A stretch of DNA of 64,000 bases from Lacisediminihabitans sp040549465 (lineage in GTDB: Bacteria > Actinomycetota > Actinomycetes > Actinomycetales > Microbacteriaceae). Numbering within the stretch: the stretch's first letter is position 1; the number at the start of each line of letters is the position of its first letter. The position numbers and the translations under genes are program-made. The stretch spans positions 1 to 64,000 of the forward strand of contig NZ_JBEPTL010000011.1 in NCBI RefSeq assembly GCF_040549465.1, given 5' to 3'. The notes under the pieces were generated by a model. That model worked only from the letters and a program-made list of their open reading frames with translations. It searched no databases and was not told the origin of the DNA. Shown here piece after piece: positions 60,511-64,000 of this stretch.

Positions 60511-60574
60511 TGCGCTGTTGTTTCGGCCTTCCGCTGTCGCGAATTGCGCAGCGGAAGGCCGAAACAACAGCGCA
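60511..60574. repeat. 26-bp perfect inverted repeat with 12-base loop
   Basis: Arms 60511-60536 and 60549-60574 are perfect reverse complements, ending in TGCGCTG and CAGCGCA. The loop TCGCGAATTGCG can fold on itself (CGC/GCG). It lies just after the rplT terminator and before the TrmH gene. It is larger than any terminator in the window. Confidence 0.9.
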
Positions 60575-60631
60575 GGGCGGAGACAGGCGTGAGTTCAGCC
60601 CGCATTCACCGCGCCCGAATAGGATGGGCCC

Positions 60632-61435
60632 GTGCTCGATAACCCCCGCTCGCCCCGCGTGAGAAGCGTCGCCAAGCTCGCCAAGCGTGAGGCTCGGGCG
60701 ACCACGGGCCTCTTCCTGCTCGAGGGTCCACAGGCCGTCGCTGAGGCGATGACTTTTCGTCCGCAGCTGGTCGTTGAGCTCTACGCGACCCCGACCGCCA
60801 TCGAGCGTTACACCGATATCGCTCAGGCCGCAGTGGATGCCGGCGTCGATGTCGAATTCGTCACGGAACAGGTTCTCGATGCCATGGCCGACACCGTCAC
60901 CCCCCAGGGGATCGTCGCGGTCTGCCACCAGTTTCCGACCTCGGTCAAAGACATCCTGCGCTCGGAGCCCAAGCTCATTGCGATCCTCGAGGAGGTGCGC
61001 GACCCTGGCAACGCCGGCACCATCATCAGGGCGGCGGATGCTGCGGGCGCTGACGGCGTGATCTTCACCGGTCGCAGCGTCGACCTCTACAACCCCAAAG
61101 TGGTGCGGGCCTCCACCGGCTCGATCTTCCACCTGCCGGTCGCGGTCGGAGCCGAGCTCGAGAGTGTGATTCAGAAGGCGCGCGAGGCCGGTCTCACCGT
61201 GCTCGCCGCCGATATCAAGGGCGACGACCTGCTCGCAGCACGTCGCGAGGGCCTGCTGGTGCAGCCGACAGCCTGGCTCTTCGGCAACGAGGCGCGTGGC
61301 CTGTCCGACGAGCACTTCGCACTCGCCGATCGGGCCATCACGGTGCCGATCTACGGTCATGCCGAGTCGATGAACCTGGCGACGGCGGCATCCGTCTGCC
61401 TCTATGAAAGCGCGTTCGCCCAGCAGGATGCTTAG
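60632..61435 (+). CDS. TrmH/SpoU family RNA 2'-O-methyltransferase
   Basis: The 267-residue protein has an N-terminal RNA-binding part and the trefoil-knot domain with motif 1 VRDPGNAGTIIRAADAAGADG (split), motif 2 AWLFGNEARGLSDE and motif 3 ITVPIYGHAESMNLATAAS. It methylates rRNA or tRNA ribose. TAGGAT (60620-60625) lies six bases before GTG 60632, again a leaderless pattern. Confidence 0.9.
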   Translation: MLDNPRSPRVRSVAKLAKREARATTGLFLLEGPQAVAEAMTFRPQLVVELYATPTAIERYTDIAQAAVDAGVDVEFVTEQVLDAMADTVTPQGIVAVCHQFPTSVKDILRSEPKLIAILEEVRDPGNAGTIIRAADAAGADGVIFTGRSVDLYNPKVVRASTGSIFHLPVAVGAELESVIQKAREAGLTVLAADIKGDDLLAARREGLLVQPTAWLFGNEARGLSDEHFALADRAITVPIYGHAESMNLATAASVCLYESAFAQQDA

Positions 61436-61515
61436 CGGGGATCAACGATCACAAGTCGGCATCGTCCTCGGCCTGTCACACACCCGCGACGTGCCGTGAC
61501 GTATGGTGATGTCGT

Positions 61516-62304
61516 ATGGAGCCCCTGAATTCGACACCGGCCACCTCCAATATCACTGCGCAGCGTGGCCAGCCCCTCGTGGTTCTCAGCGATGTCAACA
61601 AGCATTTCGGTGCCTTGCATGTGCTGAAGGACATCAGCACCACGGTGAACCGCGGCGAAGTTGTCGTGGTCATCGGGCCGAGTGGATCGGGCAAATCAAC
61701 GCTCTGTCGAGCAGTCAATCGCCTGGAGACCATCGATTCCGGCACGATCAGCATCGACGGCACCGTGCTCCCCGAGGAGGGAGCGGACCTCGCACGACTG
61801 CGTGCCGACGTGGGAATGGTCTTCCAGTCGTTCAATCTCTTCGCCCACAAGACGGTGCTCGAGAACGTGTCACTCGCGCCCATCCGAGTGCGGAAGATGT
61901 CCAAGAAGGCGGCCGAAAGCAAGGCGATGGAACTGCTGGAGCGTGTCGGGGTGGCAAATCAGGCGTCCAAGATGCCTGCTCAGCTGTCCGGCGGACAGCA
62001 GCAGCGAGTGGCGATCGCACGCTCGCTTGCGATGTCTCCGAAACTGATTCTGCTCGATGAGCCGACCAGCGCTCTCGACCCGGAGATGATCAACGAAGTG
62101 CTCGACGTGATGGTCGGGCTGGCTCGCGATGGCATGACGATGATCGTCGTGACCCATGAGATGGGCTTCGCACGGAAGGCCGCGGATCGCGTGCTCTTCA
62201 TGGCCGACGGAGAGATCGTCGAGGAGGCGAAGCCCGAAGCCTTCTTCACGGCACCGAAATCGCCACGCGCGCAAGACTTTCTCTCCAAAATACTTGCGCA
62301 CTGA
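61516..62304 (+). CDS. gluA: glutamate-type amino-acid ABC transporter ATP-binding protein
   Basis: The 262-residue ATPase has Walker A GPSGSGKST, Q-loop MVFQSFNLFAHKT, signature LSGGQQQRVAIARSLA, Walker B LILLDEPTSALDPEM and the switch His in VTHEMGFA. It belongs to the polar amino-acid importers, like GluA/GlnQ. It precedes genes for the binding protein and two permeases. ATG 61516 is chosen; TATGGT lies eight bases before. Confidence 0.92.
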   Translation: MEPLNSTPATSNITAQRGQPLVVLSDVNKHFGALHVLKDISTTVNRGEVVVVIGPSGSGKSTLCRAVNRLETIDSGTISIDGTVLPEEGADLARLRADVGMVFQSFNLFAHKTVLENVSLAPIRVRKMSKKAAESKAMELLERVGVANQASKMPAQLSGGQQQRVAIARSLAMSPKLILLDEPTSALDPEMINEVLDVMVGLARDGMTMIVVTHEMGFARKAADRVLFMADGEIVEEAKPEAFFTAPKSPRAQDFLSKILAH

Positions 62305-62355
62305 ACGTGGCGCATGATGCACCAGTAACCAACTCCAAGAGAGGGACAACAGCGC

Positions 62356-63213
62356 ATGAAATCAAGAAAGCTTGCACTCATCGGGCTGGCCGCGGCGAGC
62401 GTACTCGCACTGGCCGCCTGTGCGGGAGGCGATTCAGGGGCGACATCGACGCCCGTCGCGAAGCCGTCGTTCGCAGCCGGAACGACTATGGCGAAGCTGG
62501 CCGATGCCGGCAAGATCACTATCGGCACCAAGTTCGACCAGCCGCTCTTCGGCCTGGATGGCCTCGACGGCCCACAGGGGTTCGACGTGGAGATGGGCAA
62601 GCTCATCGCGTCGAAGCTCGGAATCGCCGCTAACAAGATCGAATGGAAAGAGACCGTCTCCGCGAACCGTGAGCCGTTCATTCAAAACGGCACCGTCGAT
62701 CTGGTGGTCGCGACCTACACGATCAACGATGCCCGCAAAGAGGTCATCTCGTTCGCTGGACCCTACTACACGGCTGGACAGTCGATCCTGGTAAAAGCAG
62801 ACAACAAGAGCATCAAGAGCGAGAAGGACCTGGTGGGAGAGTCGGTATGTTCGGTCACCGGTTCCACCCCGGCTGCCAAACTCGCTGAGATCGGTGCAAA
62901 GCCGCTGCTGACGGACACTTACTCCAACTGCCTGGAGCCGTTGCGCGGCGGCCAGGCCGTTGCGGTGAGCACCGATAACGTGATCCTCGCGGGTCTTGCA
63001 GCCCAGAACGAGGGCGAATTCAAGGTTGTCGGCAAACCCTTCACGCAGGAGCCTTACGGCATCGGCGTGAAAAAAGATGACACGGAGTTCCGCAACTTCA
63101 TCAACGACGTGCTCGAGGCCTCCTACAAGGATGGCGCGTACAAGAAGGCATGGGAAGACACCGCCGGCAAGGTTCTGCCGTATGTGAAACCCCCGGCAGT
63201 CGACCGGTACTAA
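62356..63213 (+). CDS. gluB: glutamate-binding lipoprotein of the ABC importer
   Basis: The 285-residue protein has a signal peptide with lipobox ALAAC and then a two-lobed type II periplasmic-binding fold: ITIGTKFDQPLFGLDGLDGPQGFDVEMG split here at DQPLFG, then DLVVATYTIND and EPYGIGVKKDDTEF. It delivers the amino acid to the permeases. Glutamate as ligand is inferred from similarity to corynebacterial GluB. Confidence 0.9.
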   Translation: MKSRKLALIGLAAASVLALAACAGGDSGATSTPVAKPSFAAGTTMAKLADAGKITIGTKFDQPLFGLDGLDGPQGFDVEMGKLIASKLGIAANKIEWKETVSANREPFIQNGTVDLVVATYTINDARKEVISFAGPYYTAGQSILVKADNKSIKSEKDLVGESVCSVTGSTPAAKLAEIGAKPLLTDTYSNCLEPLRGGQAVAVSTDNVILAGLAAQNEGEFKVVGKPFTQEPYGIGVKKDDTEFRNFINDVLEASYKDGAYKKAWEDTAGKVLPYVKPPAVDRY

Positions 63214-63223
63214 AAGCTCAAAT

Positions 63224-63257
63224 GGAGCGGGACAGCCCTTAGCGGCTGTCCCGCTCC
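63224..63257 (+). terminator. hairpin between gluB and gluC
   Basis: A perfect 14-bp stem (63224-63237 with 63244-63257) closes a 6-base loop. No T-run follows, so it may be a partial terminator or an mRNA-stabilising stop for exonucleases, leaving more binding-protein mRNA than permease mRNA. Confidence 0.75.
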
Positions 63258-63286
63258 CGACATAATGCGGAAGGGACGGCCAGCGC

Positions 63287-63934
63287 GTGGACGCGATCAT
63301 TGCGAACCTGCCTCGGTTCTTCACCGGCTTCGGCGCAACGCTCAGCCTGCTGTTGATCTCAGGGGTATTGGCTCTCGTCATCGGCACGATCATCGCGGCG
63401 ATGCGAATCTCACCGATCCCCTCGTTGCGTGGCTTCGCGACGGTCTACACCGAGGTGCTCCGGAACACGCCGCTCACCCTTGTATTGTTCTTCTGCGCCA
63501 TCGTGCTGCCCTACCTGGGGTCGACGTTTCCTTATTACTTCAGTGCCGTTATCGGACTGACGCTGTACACCTCGCCGTTCGTCGCGGAAGCGCTGCGCTC
63601 AGGAATCAACGGTGTTCCGGTTGGCCAAGCTGAGGCGGCGAGAAGCCTCGGGCTCGGCTTCGGTCAGAGTGTCGGCCTCATCATCTTTCCCCAGGCTTTC
63701 CGCATGGTGATTCCGCCGCTCATCAACGTCCTGATCGCCCTGACCAAGAACACCTCGGTCGCGGGCGGCTTCTTCGTGGTCGAGCTCTTCGCCGTCGCGA
63801 AGGAACTGACGAACGCCAACGGTAACGCGGTGATCCCGGTCCTTCTCGCGATAGCAGTGTTCTATCTGGTCATCACTGTGCCTCTGGGCATCCTGGCTGG
63901 TCGTCTCGAAAAAAGGTGGGTGGTGCAGCGATGA
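63287..63934 (+). CDS. gluC: amino-acid ABC transporter permease
   Basis: The 215-residue permease has about five helices and the HisM/GlnP-type EAA loop EAARSLGLGFGQSVGLIIFPQAFRMVIPPL (split). GTG 63287 is the start. It overlaps the next gene by four bases. With GluD it should form the membrane channel of the importer. Confidence 0.91.
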   Translation: MDAIIANLPRFFTGFGATLSLLLISGVLALVIGTIIAAMRISPIPSLRGFATVYTEVLRNTPLTLVLFFCAIVLPYLGSTFPYYFSAVIGLTLYTSPFVAEALRSGINGVPVGQAEAARSLGLGFGQSVGLIIFPQAFRMVIPPLINVLIALTKNTSVAGGFFVVELFAVAKELTNANGNAVIPVLLAIAVFYLVITVPLGILAGRLEKRWVVQR

Positions 63935-64000
63935 GCACCTCGGTATTGTTCGACGCACCCGGTCCCAAGACCCGTCGCCGTTCACGCATCGTGTCGATTG
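63931..64000 (+). CDS. gluD: amino-acid ABC transporter permease, cut by the window edge
   Basis: Only the first 23 codons (MSTSVLFDAPGPKTRRRSRI and on) are in the window. The start overlaps the gluC stop (ATGA). Corynebacterial GluD begins similarly with a cytoplasmic basic segment. The assignment rests mainly on its position after gluC. Confidence 0.7.
   Translation, partial: MSTSVLFDAPGPKTRRRSRIVSI

Noticed and set aside
1..64000. tRNA genes, insertion sequences or prophage
   Set aside because: I looked for cloverleaf-like sequences, transposase motifs and paired terminal repeats and found none that I could support by eye; a tRNAscan-SE run would settle the first.

Overview
The window is a 64-kb piece of an actinobacterial chromosome, high in G+C. 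Gene content and order point to the family Microbacteriaceae or a close relative. Markers for this are pnp followed by an M16 protease, the ftsK-pgsA-cinA-clgR-DUF3046-recA-recX-miaB-miaA-dapF block, lexA divergent from a small LysM protein, DUF1844 next to infC-rpmI-rplT, a CE1758/CE1759 LLM monooxygenase pair and gluABCD. Many genes have a TANNNT box 6-7 bases before the start codon, the signature of leaderless transcription that is common in Actinobacteria. This placement is inferred from content, not from a database search.

Bases 1-9249 are the most accessory-looking part. They hold an N-terminally truncated oxidoreductase, an SCO6745-family protein, a membrane-anchored esterase behind a possible operator, an orphan protein, a MazEF-type toxin-antitoxin pair, two NERD-domain paralogues (one apparently lacking its catalytic residues) with the same 13-base leader motif, and a Gfo/Idh/MocA-DUF6807 fusion. 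Bases 9246-17191 carry lspA, a YhhN family protein, rpsO with a strong terminator, and small or decaying genes. Among these are a lipoprotein gene beside a broken tandem copy, an LLM monooxygenase with a one-base frameshift next to its flavin reductase, a VanZ-like protein and a GH6 lipoprotein. This block separates rpsO from pnp.

Bases 17645-32054 hold RNA decay and lysine/cell-wall precursor genes: pnp, M16 protease, dapB, dapA and rnj. Mixed in are a PEBP protein, an aldo/keto reductase, a TetR regulator, a phosphatase, an acetyltransferase, an SDR epimerase and an OsmC protein. An adaptor/ATPase/permease ABC cassette (32176-35146) precedes ftsK.

Bases 35199-47885 are a housekeeping block for chromosome segregation (ftsK), phospholipid synthesis (pgsA), proteolysis control (clgR), recombination (recA-recX), tRNA A37 modification (miaB, miaA), diaminopimelate (dapF) and ribosome-associated GTPase (hflX). 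Bases 47924-51399 are a methionine operon, metF-metE, behind a structured leader. LexA and its divergent LysM neighbour follow, and the LexA boxes at recA and lexA each sit on the -35 region. hisC-hisB-hisH-priA then lead into SseB, a small membrane protein and a HAD phosphatase.

The right end is infC-rpmI-rplT, with infC starting at an ATC codon, then a TrmH-type methyltransferase and a glutamate-type ABC importer whose last gene runs off the edge. No tRNA, rRNA, CRISPR array, insertion sequence or prophage was recognised.
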